64,000 nucleotides of DNA, taken from contig CAMIFC010000001.1 in the NCBI GenBank assembly GCA_946220775.1, positions 248,001-312,000 on the forward strand, in the 5' to 3' direction. The DNA comes from an uncultured Corynebacterium sp. GTDB taxonomy: Bacteria; Actinomycetota; Actinomycetes; Mycobacteriales; Mycobacteriaceae. The notes below the pieces were generated by a model. The model did not search any database. It was not told where the DNA came from and saw only the letters and a program-made list of their open reading frames with translations. This document shows, piece by piece, positions 1 through 9,400 of the stretch. Position 1 is the first letter of the stretch, and every line of letters starts with the position of its first letter. The position numbers and the translations under genes were made by a program.

Positions 1-597
1 GAAGAATACGTCACGGCGCTGCAGCTGGATACCAAGCTGGATGGTCTGCCATCCGATGTCCTAGAGAAGGCACTGGGTCAGGCTCGGACCGCTCGTCTGG
101 AAATCCTGCAGCTGATGGCTGATGCAATTGATACGCCTGACGTGATGAGCGATTTGGCTCCACGCATCACCAAGATCAGCATCCCGCAGAACAAGATCGG
201 TGAGCTGATCGGCCCTAAGGGCAAGACGATCAACCAGATCACCGAAGAGACCGGCGCGAACATCTCCATCGAAGATGATGGCAGCGTGTTCATCTCCGCA
301 GTGGGTGGTAAGGCTGCGGACGCTGCGATCGAGAAGATCAACGCGATCGCTAACCCACAGATGCCGAAGGTCGGGGATCGCTTCCTCGGCACTGTTGTGA
401 AGACCACGGCATTCGGTGCGTTCGTATCGCTGCTGCCAGGTTGCGATGGGTTGATCCACATCTCCAACCTCGGTGGCGATCGTCGCATCGAAAAGGTTGA
501 GGACGAGGTCAACGTCGGCGATAAGCTGCAGGTAGAAATTGCGGATATCGACAACCGCGGGAAGATCTCGCTGATTCCAGTCGACGAAGACAACTAA
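1..597 (+). CDS. pnp: Polyribonucleotide nucleotidyltransferase (PNPase), C-terminal part
   Basis: The reading frame is open from the first base of the window, so the gene starts upstream and only the last 198 residues are present. They contain a KH domain (GPKGKTINQI around codons 70-80) followed by an S1 RNA-binding domain (GTVVKTTAFGAFV around codons 130-142), which is the usual C-terminal order of PNPase. The enzyme degrades RNA phosphorolytically from the 3' end and is part of the RNA-decay machinery together with RNase J, encoded at 3256-5454. The catalytic RNase PH domains lie outside the window. The gene ends in TAA and is followed by a hairpin terminator. Confidence 0.95.
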   Translation, partial: EEYVTALQLDTKLDGLPSDVLEKALGQARTARLEILQLMADAIDTPDVMSDLAPRITKISIPQNKIGELIGPKGKTINQITEETGANISIEDDGSVFISAVGGKAADAAIEKINAIANPQMPKVGDRFLGTVVKTTAFGAFVSLLPGCDGLIHISNLGGDRRIEKVEDEVNVGDKLQVEIADIDNRGKISLIPVDEDN

Positions 598-617
598 TCT
601 GCGGGCTGCCCGCAGGC

Positions 618-658
618 AGGGCGGTCACGTGTGGGGCTAACTCCATGTGGCCGCCTTT
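618..658 (+). terminator. Intrinsic terminator of pnp
   Basis: GGCGG at 620-624 pairs with CCGCC at 651-655, with further pairing of CAC and GTG inside, and the stem is followed by TTT. It lies about 20 bases after the pnp stop. A smaller GC hairpin (GCGGGC/GCCCGC) lies just before it at 601-613. The remaining spacer to 735 is probably the dapB promoter region, but I see no convincing -10/-35 pair. Confidence 0.6.
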
Positions 659-735
659 GACGTGAAAGCACTAGTGTGGCTGGGTAAAAGCACAAACGCT
701 ACAGGTATTGAATTAAAAGAAAGGACGTGGTCGAT

Positions 736-1482
736 GTGACTCGCGTTGGAGTATTGGGCGCCAAGGGGCGCGTAGGCACAGCAGTTGTCGCGGCGGTAAA
801 GGACAACCCGGATCTTGAACTCGCCGCTGCCCTTGATCATGGTGATGACCTCCAGGAACTCGTGTCCTCCGGGGCAGAAGTGGTCGTGGACTTCACACAA
901 CCGGAGTCCGTCATGGCGAACGTGGAGTTCTGCATTGCAAACGGGATTCACGCTGTCGTCGGAACGACGGGCTGGACGGAAGAGCGCTACGACACCGTGC
1001 GCAAGCAGCTGGCAGACAAGCCAGAAGTCGGTGTCTTGGTTGCACCGAACTTCGCAATTTCGGCAGTGCTGACGATGAAGTTTGCCGAGATGGCGGCGCC
1101 ATACTTCGAGTCGGCAGAAGTCATTGAGCTGCACCACCCAAATAAGCTCGATGCCCCATCGGGCACCGCGGTTCACACGGCTGAGGGGATCGCGCGGGCT
1201 CGTTCCGCCGCCAATATGCCAGCGCAGCCAGACGCCACCGAACAATCTCTGGACGGCGCACGAGGCGCCGACGTCGAAGGTGTGCCAGTCCACGCCGTTC
1301 GCATGACCGGCATGGTCGCCCACGAAGCAGTGATTTTTGGAACGCGCGGGCAGTCCCTGACCATCAAGCAGGATTCCTACGATCGGGACTCCTTCGTGCC
1401 AGGTGTGCTGATCGGTGTGGACAAGGTGGCGGATCATCCTGGTCTAACCATTGGCCTCGAGAAGTTCTTGGGGCTGGACTAA
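736..1482 (+). CDS. dapB: 4-hydroxy-tetrahydrodipicolinate reductase
   Basis: DapB uses NAD(P)H to reduce hydroxy-tetrahydrodipicolinate, the product of DapA, in the diaminopimelate/lysine pathway. The sequence shows the N-terminal nucleotide-binding motif VGVLGAKGRVG, the VVGTTG motif, the substrate-binding ELHHPNKLDAPSGTA segment, and the C-terminal FAPGVL-type motif (here FVPGVL). It closely resembles C. glutamicum DapB from memory. Start choice: AAAGGA at 720-725 lies 10 bases before the GTG at 736 but only 1 base before an in-frame GTG at 727, so 736 is preferred and 727 is the alternative. It is followed within 3 bases by thyX and then by dapA. Confidence 0.95.
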   Translation: MTRVGVLGAKGRVGTAVVAAVKDNPDLELAAALDHGDDLQELVSSGAEVVVDFTQPESVMANVEFCIANGIHAVVGTTGWTEERYDTVRKQLADKPEVGVLVAPNFAISAVLTMKFAEMAAPYFESAEVIELHHPNKLDAPSGTAVHTAEGIARARSAANMPAQPDATEQSLDGARGADVEGVPVHAVRMTGMVAHEAVIFGTRGQSLTIKQDSYDRDSFVPGVLIGVDKVADHPGLTIGLEKFLGLD

Positions 1483-1485
1483 CCC

Positions 1486-2250
1486 ATGGCCACACCCGTC
1501 GAACTCGATGTGCAACTCATCGGAGTGACGAAGTTCGAAGCACCCCTGGATATCGACTGGTCGACGGATGCCGAGAACAGCTCGGCACTCGTCGAATTCG
1601 CTGGTCGCGCGTGCTACGAAACCTGGGATAAACCTAACCCACACACCGCGTCCAATGCAGCATATATTCGCCACATCATGGACGTCGGCCACTTGGCAGT
1701 ACTTGAGCACGCATCGGCAACGATGTATTTCCGTGGTGTCTCGAGGTCGTGCAGCCACGAAATTATGCGTCACCGCATGTTTTCTTTTTCTCAGCTGTCC
1801 CAGCGATATGTGCCTGAAGAAGAAGCACGGGTGGTTGTTCCCGCCAACATCGCCGAACGCCCCGAATTGCGCGCATTGTTCCTGCAGGCCGCAGACGTCG
1901 CACATAGCGCGTATGGGGAGTTGCTCGATGAGCTCAGCGACGAGGTGGATTCGGGCGGATCTGGGGTGCCACACGCGGCACTTCGGATGAAGCAAGCTCG
2001 ACAAGCGGCACGAGCCGTATTACCCAACGCTGCTGAAACCCGGTTCGTTATGTCCGGTAACTTTCGGAGTTGGCGACACTTCATCGCGATGCGTGCTGCG
2101 GAGCACGCTGACCCAGAAATCCGACGTGCGGCGATCACCTGTTTGGGACTGCTTAAAGAGGCAGCGCCAGCTGTATTTGAGGATTTCAGTATTACGACAC
2201 TGCAAGATGGATCCCACATGGCGACGAGCCCTTACGTCAGCGATGTGTAA
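1486..2250 (+). CDS. thyX: Flavin-dependent thymidylate synthase
   Basis: ThyX methylates dUMP to dTMP using FAD, NADPH and methylenetetrahydrofolate, and acts as a homotetramer. The signature RHR-X7-S is present as RHRMFSFSQLSQRY at about residues 95-108, and the protein has the usual length of about 254 residues. The start ATG is 3 bases after the dapB stop, so the two are probably co-transcribed. A dapB-thyX-dapA order is common in Actinobacteria. The gene links lysine-pathway genes to nucleotide synthesis only by position; no functional coupling is implied. Downstream, 2251-2344 holds a TAGTAT -10-like box at about 2257 and the dapA ribosome site. Confidence 0.95.
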   Translation: MATPVELDVQLIGVTKFEAPLDIDWSTDAENSSALVEFAGRACYETWDKPNPHTASNAAYIRHIMDVGHLAVLEHASATMYFRGVSRSCSHEIMRHRMFSFSQLSQRYVPEEEARVVVPANIAERPELRALFLQAADVAHSAYGELLDELSDEVDSGGSGVPHAALRMKQARQAARAVLPNAAETRFVMSGNFRSWRHFIAMRAAEHADPEIRRAAITCLGLLKEAAPAVFEDFSITTLQDGSHMATSPYVSDV

Positions 2251-2344
2251 GCGCAGCTAGTATGGCGCCTAAGACAGCGACACTCACCGCCATTTGCCGG
2301 CGGAATGACCACAAACTGGTTGAAGGAAGGTAACCTTAAAACTC

Positions 2345-3247
2345 ATGAGTACAGGTAATGCAGCAACACGGGGTGCAGAGCACTTCGGAACTATTTCTGT
2401 GGCGATGGTTACGCCGTTTGCCAAGGATGGATCTGTTGACCTCAAGGCTGGTGTAGAGCTGGCCGGGCATTTGGTCGACAAGGGCTGCGATTCTCTCGTT
2501 CTTGCTGGGACAACCGGTGAATCGCCGACCACGAGTTTCGACGAGAAGATCGACCTACTCAAGGCTGTTCGTGCCGAGCTCGGGGATAGCGTGAAGCTCA
2601 TCGCCGGTGCAGGGACGAACGATACGGCAGAATCCATCGCACTGGCGAAGGCATCTCAGGAAGCGGGCGCAGATTCGCTTCTGGTTGTCACGCCGTACTA
2701 CTCGCGCCCAACGCAGGAAGGGCTGTTCCAGCACTTCACTGCAGTGGCCGATAACGTGGATGTGCCAATCTGCCTTTACGACATCCCCTCCCGTTCTGTC
2801 GTTCCTATCGAAAAGGACACGATTGCTCGGTTGTCCCAGCACCCCAATGTGATGGCGGTGAAGGACGCGAAGGGTGTTCTCCCCGAAGCACTGGAGTTGA
2901 TCCAGGAAACAGATTTGGCGTGGTACTCGGGTGATGACCCAGCAAACCTGCCACATTTGGCGATCGGTGCCACCGGATTCATTTCCGTCATTGGGCACCT
3001 GGCTGCAGACAAGCTGAAGGCCATGCGCGACGCATTCGATGCTGCTGACATGGCGGAGGCGCGCAAGATCGCGGCACAGCTCCGTCCATTGGAGCGTGCG
3101 CAGGGGCGCCTCGGAGGCGTGACGATGGTGAAGGCAGCTCTCAAGCTTCGTGGTAAAGACGTGGGCATCCCACGCTTGCCAATTATGGACGTAGACCCAG
3201 CAGATATGGATCAGCTGGAACAAGACCTGCAAGATGCAGGGGTTTAA
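2345..3247 (+). CDS. dapA: 4-hydroxy-tetrahydrodipicolinate synthase
   Basis: DapA condenses pyruvate with aspartate semialdehyde, the entry step of the diaminopimelate/lysine branch. The TIM-barrel features are visible: GTTGESPT near residue 60, the conserved VVTPYYSRP segment carrying the catalytic tyrosine, and the Schiff-base lysine in VMAVKDAKG around residue 170. The length of 300 residues is normal. A GAAGGAAGG purine tract lies at 2322-2330, somewhat far from the ATG at 2345. The next gene, rnj, starts 8 bases after the stop with its own AAAGGA site, suggesting a dapA-rnj operon, the usual arrangement in this group. Confidence 0.96.
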   Translation: MSTGNAATRGAEHFGTISVAMVTPFAKDGSVDLKAGVELAGHLVDKGCDSLVLAGTTGESPTTSFDEKIDLLKAVRAELGDSVKLIAGAGTNDTAESIALAKASQEAGADSLLVVTPYYSRPTQEGLFQHFTAVADNVDVPICLYDIPSRSVVPIEKDTIARLSQHPNVMAVKDAKGVLPEALELIQETDLAWYSGDDPANLPHLAIGATGFISVIGHLAADKLKAMRDAFDAADMAEARKIAAQLRPLERAQGRLGGVTMVKAALKLRGKDVGIPRLPIMDVDPADMDQLEQDLQDAGV

Positions 3248-3255
3248 AGGATAGT

Positions 3256-5454
3256 ATGACTGAAAATCGATCCCGGGCACGTAAAGTGACCCGGAAGGCC
3301 GCTCCGCCGAGCGCGGAAACGGCAGCTCAATCTGACGCGGGCAATACGACCGCGGCCCAGCAAGCGAGCGTCAACAAGGTTTCCAACCAGCAGGCGGCAA
3401 CCGTATTCGATGACGGTGGCAGCAAGCGCAAGGAAGCTGAATCTAAATCGCAGGGCGATTCCGACAACAAGGGTTCGGATACTAATCGCTCTGGCGGTAA
3501 CGGTGGCAACGGCGGCGGTGGCAATCGAAACCGCTCCCGCCGTTCGCGCGGTCGCGGTGGCCGCAATCATGGCGGTGAGAACAACCGCAACCAGGATAAT
3601 CGTCGCGGTCGTGGCGATAAGCGCAACGACAATCGTGGCGGCAACAAGGGTGGCAACCGTGGCCGCTCCCGTGGTGGGGACCGTCGTCGTGGCGCAATGA
3701 CCACCATGCAAGGTGCTGACCTAACCAAGCGGCTGCCGGAGCCACCGGCGCTGCCTAAGGGCGGTCTGCGCATCGTGGCTCTTGGCGGTATTTCGGAGAT
3801 CGGTCGAAACATGACTGTCTTCGAGTACGACGGCCGACTGCTGCTCATCGACTGCGGTGTCCTGTTCCCATCCAGTGGCGAGCCTGGCGTTGACTTGATC
3901 CTGCCGGACTTCTCCTACTTGGAAGGCAAGTGGGATCGCGTTGAGGCTCTGGTCATTACTCACGGTCACGAAGACCACATCGGTGCCATCCCGTGGCTGT
4001 TGAAGCAGCGTGCGGACATCCCGATCGTTGCTTCCCGCTTCACCTCGGCGCTGATCTCGGCGAAGACCCAGGAGCATCGTCAGCGGCCTAAGCTGATCGA
4101 GGTCAACGCAGATTCTCACGTCAACTTCGGTCCATTCGATATCCGATTCTGGACTGTGAACCACTCGATTCCAGATTGCCTCGGTATCGCGCTGAAGACT
4201 CCTGCAGGCCTGGTGATTCACACTGGTGACATCAAACTGGATCAGACCCCACTGGATGGTCGCCCAACTGACCTGCCCGCGCTGTCTCGCTATGGCGATG
4301 AGGGCGTGGACCTGATGATGTGTGACTCGACGAACGCTGCGACACCAGGTTTTTCTGGCTCTGAGTCAGATATTGCGCCAACCCTCAAGCGGTTGGTTCA
4401 GAGCGCAAAACAACGCGTGGTCCTGGCATCCTTCGCATCTAACGTGTCGCGTATCCAGTCGGCAGTCAACGCCGCCGTTGCAGGAGGACGCAAGGTTGCC
4501 TTCACCGGCCGCTCCATGGTCCGCAACATGGAGATCGCCGAGCGCATGGGCTACCTGACGGCGCCTCGTGGCACGTTCGTGACCATGGACGAGGCCTCGC
4601 GTATGGCTCCGCACAAGGTCATGCTGATCACGACGGGTACACAGGGTGAGCCGATGGCGGCGCTGTCGCGCATGGCTCGTCGCGAACACCGCCAGATCAC
4701 GGTTCGCAATGGCGACTTGATCATCCTGTCCTCCTCGCTGGTTCCTGGCAACGAGGAAGCGGTATTCGGCGTCATCAACATGCTCTCCCAGATCGGTGCA
4801 GAGGTCGTCACCAGCAAGGACGCCAATGTGCACACGTCTGGTCACGGCCTGGCTGGTGAATTGCTGTTCCTGTACAACGCTGCGCGTCCGCGCAACGCCA
4901 TGCCGGTGCACGGCGAGTGGCGTCACCTGCGTGCAAATAAGGAATTGGCGATTTCCACCGGTGTGGATCCGAAGAACGTTCCGCTCGCGCAAAACGGGGT
5001 GGTGGTTGACCTCCACAATGGCCACGCGAAGGTCGTTGGCCAGATTACGGTCGGAAACCTCTATGTCGACGGAACCCGGATGGGCGATGTGGACGCTGAC
5101 GTCCTCGAAGACCGCACGGCGATGGCTGAGGGCGGCTTGATCACGATGACCGTCGTGATCGATAACCGCACGGGTCGTCCGCTTGAGGCTCCGCAGGTTC
5201 AGGCCAAGGGATTCTCTGGCGATGCCAAGGATCTGCTGAAGGAAATCACGAACCTCGTGGATGACACGATGATGGATCTGTCTGGTGAAGGTGAGACTGA
5301 TCCTTACCGCATGGCCCAGGCGCTGCGTCGCCGGGTTGGCCGTCACGTGTCGGACAAGTGGAATCGCAAGCCGTTCATCGTCCCAACTGTGGTGCCGATG
5401 ACCAGCGAAATTGTCGAAGAGCTTGAAGAGGCTCCTTCGGTTCCATCGCAGTAA
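3256..5454 (+). CDS. rnj: Ribonuclease J with long basic N-terminal extension
   Basis: RNase J is a zinc metallo-beta-lactamase/beta-CASP nuclease with endonuclease and 5' exonuclease activity in mRNA decay and rRNA maturation. The metal-binding THGHEDHIG motif is at about residues 235-243, and later beta-CASP motifs (DSTNA, SGHG, VHGEWRHL) are present. Residues 1 to about 165 are a low-complexity extension rich in Asn, Arg and Gly, with many NRR, RGG and GGNR repeats, which precedes the conserved GGLRIVALGGISEIGRN. The core enzyme is about 555 residues, so the extension explains the 732-residue length. It is likely disordered and RNA-binding (inference). Confidence 0.95.
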   Translation: MTENRSRARKVTRKAAPPSAETAAQSDAGNTTAAQQASVNKVSNQQAATVFDDGGSKRKEAESKSQGDSDNKGSDTNRSGGNGGNGGGGNRNRSRRSRGRGGRNHGGENNRNQDNRRGRGDKRNDNRGGNKGGNRGRSRGGDRRRGAMTTMQGADLTKRLPEPPALPKGGLRIVALGGISEIGRNMTVFEYDGRLLLIDCGVLFPSSGEPGVDLILPDFSYLEGKWDRVEALVITHGHEDHIGAIPWLLKQRADIPIVASRFTSALISAKTQEHRQRPKLIEVNADSHVNFGPFDIRFWTVNHSIPDCLGIALKTPAGLVIHTGDIKLDQTPLDGRPTDLPALSRYGDEGVDLMMCDSTNAATPGFSGSESDIAPTLKRLVQSAKQRVVLASFASNVSRIQSAVNAAVAGGRKVAFTGRSMVRNMEIAERMGYLTAPRGTFVTMDEASRMAPHKVMLITTGTQGEPMAALSRMARREHRQITVRNGDLIILSSSLVPGNEEAVFGVINMLSQIGAEVVTSKDANVHTSGHGLAGELLFLYNAARPRNAMPVHGEWRHLRANKELAISTGVDPKNVPLAQNGVVVDLHNGHAKVVGQITVGNLYVDGTRMGDVDADVLEDRTAMAEGGLITMTVVIDNRTGRPLEAPQVQAKGFSGDAKDLLKEITNLVDDTMMDLSGEGETDPYRMAQALRRRVGRHVSDKWNRKPFIVPTVVPMTSEIVEELEEAPSVPSQ

Positions 5455-5477
5455 AAACTGCACGATAGCGTGCTGAT

Positions 5478-5522
5478 CCGCCATGATTGGGAAACATCAA
5501 CGTTTCCGCATGGCGGGTTTTC
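5478..5522 (+). terminator. Strong intrinsic terminator after rnj
   Basis: CCGCCATG at 5478-5485 pairs with CATGGCGG at 5509-5516. An inner helix pairs GGAAAC with GTTTCC, and the stem is followed by GTTTT at 5517-5521. The T-run runs directly into a TATGCT -10-like box of the next gene, so termination and initiation signals abut. Confidence 0.75.
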
Positions 5523-5536
5523 GTTATGCTGGGGAC

Positions 5537-6265
5537 ATGGTTGAACACGCCCAAGGTCACGGAAACCAAGAAGATCATGCGCCAGGCTATAATTCCGGTT
5601 CGGGAACTTCTGTAAGCACGGGGGAAACACTCGCGCAGCGGGAGCGCTCGGAACTGGCTGACCTCCTCGAACAGGTGGGACCCGACGAACCAACACTGTG
5701 TGAGGGATGGCGAACGCGGGATCTTGCGGCGCACCTTGTGGTCCGAGAACACAAGCCGTGGGCTGCCGCGGGAATGTTTATTCCGCAGTTGGAGGACACC
5801 CTAGATAAGGCAATGGATGACGTGCGCGCCCAGGATTATCTGCAGGTGTGCGAAAAATTCCGCAAGGGGGCGCCGGCATGGAGCCCGTTTTCGTGGGCAG
5901 ACAAGCTGGCCAACACGGCGGAGAACTTCATTCACCATGAGGATGTTCGTCGTGGTGGGGGAGGAGAGGTGCAACCGCGCCAATTCTCCATGAGTGACAG
6001 CCGCGAACTCTGGAATATTGCTCGCCGGATGTCCAAGGTGCTGCTTCGACCGACGAAGACTAGGCTGATCTTCAACTGGAAGGCGAAGAATGGCGAAGAG
6101 CATCGGTTGATTGATTCATTCACAGTTCAGCCGCAGCCTGGGCGCACGCCAAATAACGGACATGACGTTCCGCTTGGCGTTATCTCGGGTGAACCAGGCG
6201 AAGTCCTGCTGTGGGTGTTCGGAAGAGACAAGGCGGCTGACTTGACTATTGAGTGGCTTGGCTAG
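5537..6265 (+). CDS. TIGR03085-type actinobacterial DinB/maleylpyruvate-isomerase-like protein
   Basis: The sequence has the mycothiol-dependent maleylpyruvate isomerase-like N-terminal fold: RSELADLLEQVGPDEPTLCEGWRTRDLAAHLVVRE, with a conserved histidine in AAHL and the ENFIHHEDVRR segment, residues that bind metal in DinB-like proteins. I recognise this as the TIGR03085 family, found beside RNase J and ftsK in corynebacteria; its substrate is unknown. The start ATG at 5537 is preferred over the upstream 5483, because 5483 lies inside the terminator stem. TATGCT at 5525-5530 sits 6 bases before this ATG, which suggests a leaderless transcript. A thiol-dependent detoxification role is only a guess. 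Confidence 0.75.
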   Translation: MVEHAQGHGNQEDHAPGYNSGSGTSVSTGETLAQRERSELADLLEQVGPDEPTLCEGWRTRDLAAHLVVREHKPWAAAGMFIPQLEDTLDKAMDDVRAQDYLQVCEKFRKGAPAWSPFSWADKLANTAENFIHHEDVRRGGGGEVQPRQFSMSDSRELWNIARRMSKVLLRPTKTRLIFNWKAKNGEEHRLIDSFTVQPQPGRTPNNGHDVPLGVISGEPGEVLLWVFGRDKAADLTIEWLG

Positions 6266-6330
6266 GGAGCGCAAGAGGGAGTTCGTCGCAACAGTATTTA
6301 AATCTCGTTTCGGAGAAGGACGGCTGGGGC

Positions 6331-6347
6331 GTTGGCGTCCTTAAAAA
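6331..6347 (-). repeat. Copy of T-rich GGACGCCA motif
   Basis: On the minus strand this reads TTTTTAAGGACGCCAAC. It lies in the spacer between the TIGR03085 gene and ftsK and is one of the intergenic members of the motif family described in the findings. Confidence 0.4.
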
Positions 6348-6406
6348 TGGCAGTTACCTGTGTTGCAGATGTTCTTAGTGTGGCAACAGGGAGTAAGATG
6401 GCCACC

Positions 6407-9400
6407 ATGTCTGTCAGAAATCGCCCTGGTTCTGCGCGCCCACATAAGAGTGCGCGGAACCGAACGTCGCCTCGTCGATCATCCGCTCGTAGCCCACGGG
6501 TAGGTTCGGTGGGCGGTCAAGGGCGATCGAAGGGCCGTCGAGCCCCGAATAGTGGAATTGACGAGGATCTGATGGTCGACCCAGATGCTAAAACCACCAA
6601 GCTGCCAGCCAGAAGACGAGATTCTTCTCGTGATGCGGCAGCAGGGGAGTACGAGCGAACTGGAAGCGCATATGGTGCCGTCGGTTCATCGATAACAAAT
6701 GCTTTTCAGTCCACCGCCCAAGGCGTCGGAAGTCTGGTTCGGCGACTAGCTGGTGCTCCGTTAGTCGACGAGGACGGTGAGGATATTGACCCGGTCGAGG
6801 AAAAACCGCGATCCAAAGGAACGAAAGCGAGAGGTTTGAACAAGCAGTCAGCAGGCTCTAGCGATGATTCGACATATCGTCGTCGGACGCCACGAACAAG
6901 GCGACGCAAGGCGGAACCTGAAGTCGACCAAGCCTGGGATGAATCTGACGATGGTAACGAACTCCAAGGAGAACATGCGGTAGAGCGCATCGGCGGTGGA
7001 TTCGACGGGGCTGCACTTGCGACGTTTGCTGTTGCCTTCATTCTGGCGGCCACGCTGTGGTTCAACGTGGCCGGCGCCATCGGTCACGGAATCGCGTTTG
7101 CACTCACGTGGGCCATTGGCGCAGGAGCCTATGTTGTCCCATTGCTGTTGCTTGGTGTGGCTTGGGTGTTTTTGGCCGGCATGAATACGACTCAGCAGTC
7201 CCGCGTCCGGCTTTCTATGGGGTCGGGGATCATCGTTATCGCCATGCTCGGCATCGTCCACATTTTTGCGGGACAGCCCTCAACGACTGAAGGAAAATCT
7301 ACCGCGGGCGGAATCGTCGGGCAGATTGTCGGAACACCGATGGCGGTGGGATTCAGCGAATATGTTGCCGTACCGCTGTTGTTCCTCATCGGTTTATATG
7401 GGGCACTCCAATTGACAGGGCTGACGGGCAAGGAACTTGTCGGAATGATCGCCGGTTGGTTGGGGATGGCAGGTGCTGGAGGCCCGCGAGGCTGGTTCGG
7501 CCGCGGCCGCGAAGAGTTCCTGGATGATGACGACCCATATGGACACATCGATGACGACCTGGAAGATGCCGTAGCCAAGGACGAATACCGCTTGGCGCCA
7601 CGAGGCGAACGCACGCAGATTTCCGGGCGTACACCGCGCCGAACTGACACCGGTGCAGCCCAGCCACGCCGCAACACGCCGATGGATAACTACCCGGTGG
7701 ACGAATCCCAGCCCACTCGACAGGTGTCGAGGCGGCCACGGCGTGAACCTATCCCGCAGCCTAAGCCAGAAGTGAAAAAGGTCGCTGAGCAGACGCCGGA
7801 GACCCCGGCTGAGCAGACCGCACCGGTCAAGCGTGTCGCTGCCCAACCACAGACGAATGAGGCTTCTAGCCAGGTAAGCCAACGGGCCACTCAAGGCGAT
7901 GCTGCTGTCAATCAGGCTCAGCAGGCTGTGCGCCAGGCAATTGCGGCTCGCTCGGGAATCGATGCGGCGGCGGTGGCGTCCGAAAAAAATGATGAACAGA
8001 CGGAACCTGAAGGTGCCGTGGCAGAACAGCAGAGCGACTACGTGCTGCCCTCGGCGGGGCTGTTGATCCCAGGGGAACCGGCGAAAACTCGAAGTGCCGC
8101 CAACGATCGCATGATCGATGCCATCACCGAGGTATTCGAAGAATTCAAGGTGGATGCGCAGGTGACTGGTTTCCAGCGCGGACCAACGGTGACCCGATAC
8201 GAAATTGAGCTTGGCCCGGGCGTCAAGGTCTCGAAGATTACGAACCTGCAGTCCAACCTGGCGTATGCGGCGGCGACGGATAACGTGCGGCTGCTCACCC
8301 CAATTCCGGGTAAGTCTGCTGTGGGGATTGAGGTGCCTAACGCGGATCGTGAAATGGTGCGCCTGGGTGACGTGCTACACGCCCCCAAATTCGAAGCCGA
8401 TGCAGACCCGATGCTGATTGGCCTCGGTAAGGATATTGAGGGTCAATTCGTGGGGCACTCGATTCAGAAAATGCCTCACCTCTTGGTGGCTGGTTCGACT
8501 GGCTCGGGTAAATCTGCATTCGTCAACTCTATGCTTGTGTCGTTGTTGACTCGGGCAACCCCAGAAGAGGTTCGCCTGATCTTGGTTGACCCGAAGATGG
8601 TGGAGCTCACGCCATACGAGGGTATTCCGCACCTCATCACCCCGATTATTACTCAGCCGAAGAAGGCTGCAGCGGCGTTGACGTGGCTGGTCGAGGAGAT
8701 GGAACAGCGCTACATGGACATGAAGGCCACGCGGGTGCGTCACATCAAGGACTTCAACCGGAAGGTGAAGTCCGGCGAAATCACCACGCCACTGGGGTCT
8801 GAGCGTGAATACCGTCCGTACCCGTACATTGTCTGTGTTGTCGACGAGCTCGCCGACCTCATGATGACGGCCCCCCGCGAAATCGAGGACGCCATTGTGC
8901 GCATCACGCAGAAGGCGCGTGCCGCTGGTATTCACCTGGTGCTGGCTACCCAGCGTCCATCGGTCGATGTCGTGACCGGGTTGATTAAGACGAACGTTCC
9001 TTCGCGATTGGCTTTCGCCACGAGTTCGTTGACGGACTCGCGAGTGATCCTGGATCAAGCTGGTGCGGAGAAACTGATCGGCATGGGTGACGGGCTGTTT
9101 ATCCCGCAAGGGGCAAGCCGGCCAACCCGTATGCAGGGTGCCTTTGTGACGGACGAGGAGATCTTCGCCGTGGTCGAGGCAGCGAAGGCACAGGCCGAAC
9201 CGCATTACCAAGAGGGTGTTACCGAGGATAAGCAGGCGGAAGCGAAGAAAAAGATCGACGCCGATATCGGTGACGATCTTGACGATCTTCTGCAGGCAGT
9301 TGAGCTGGTGGTTAGCTCTCAGTTTGGTTCGACCTCCATGTTGCAGCGCAAGCTGCGCATTGGGTTCGCCAAGGCTGGGCGCCTCATGGACTTGATGGAA

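Noticed and set aside
601..613. GCGGGC/GCCCGC hairpin as a separate element after pnp
   Set aside because: Very small; treated as part of the pnp terminator region.
2327..2337. AAGGTAACCTT before dapA as a DtxR or other operator
   Set aside because: Too short and lacks the TTAG ends of a DtxR box; it overlaps the ribosome-site region.
2555..3280. 241-codon frame antisense to dapA
   Set aside because: Overlaps a certain gene and has no coherent domain.
3244..3711. Ala/Thr/Val-rich frames opposite the RNase J extension
   Set aside because: Shadows of the Asn/Arg/Gly repeat; RNase J continues in frame through it.
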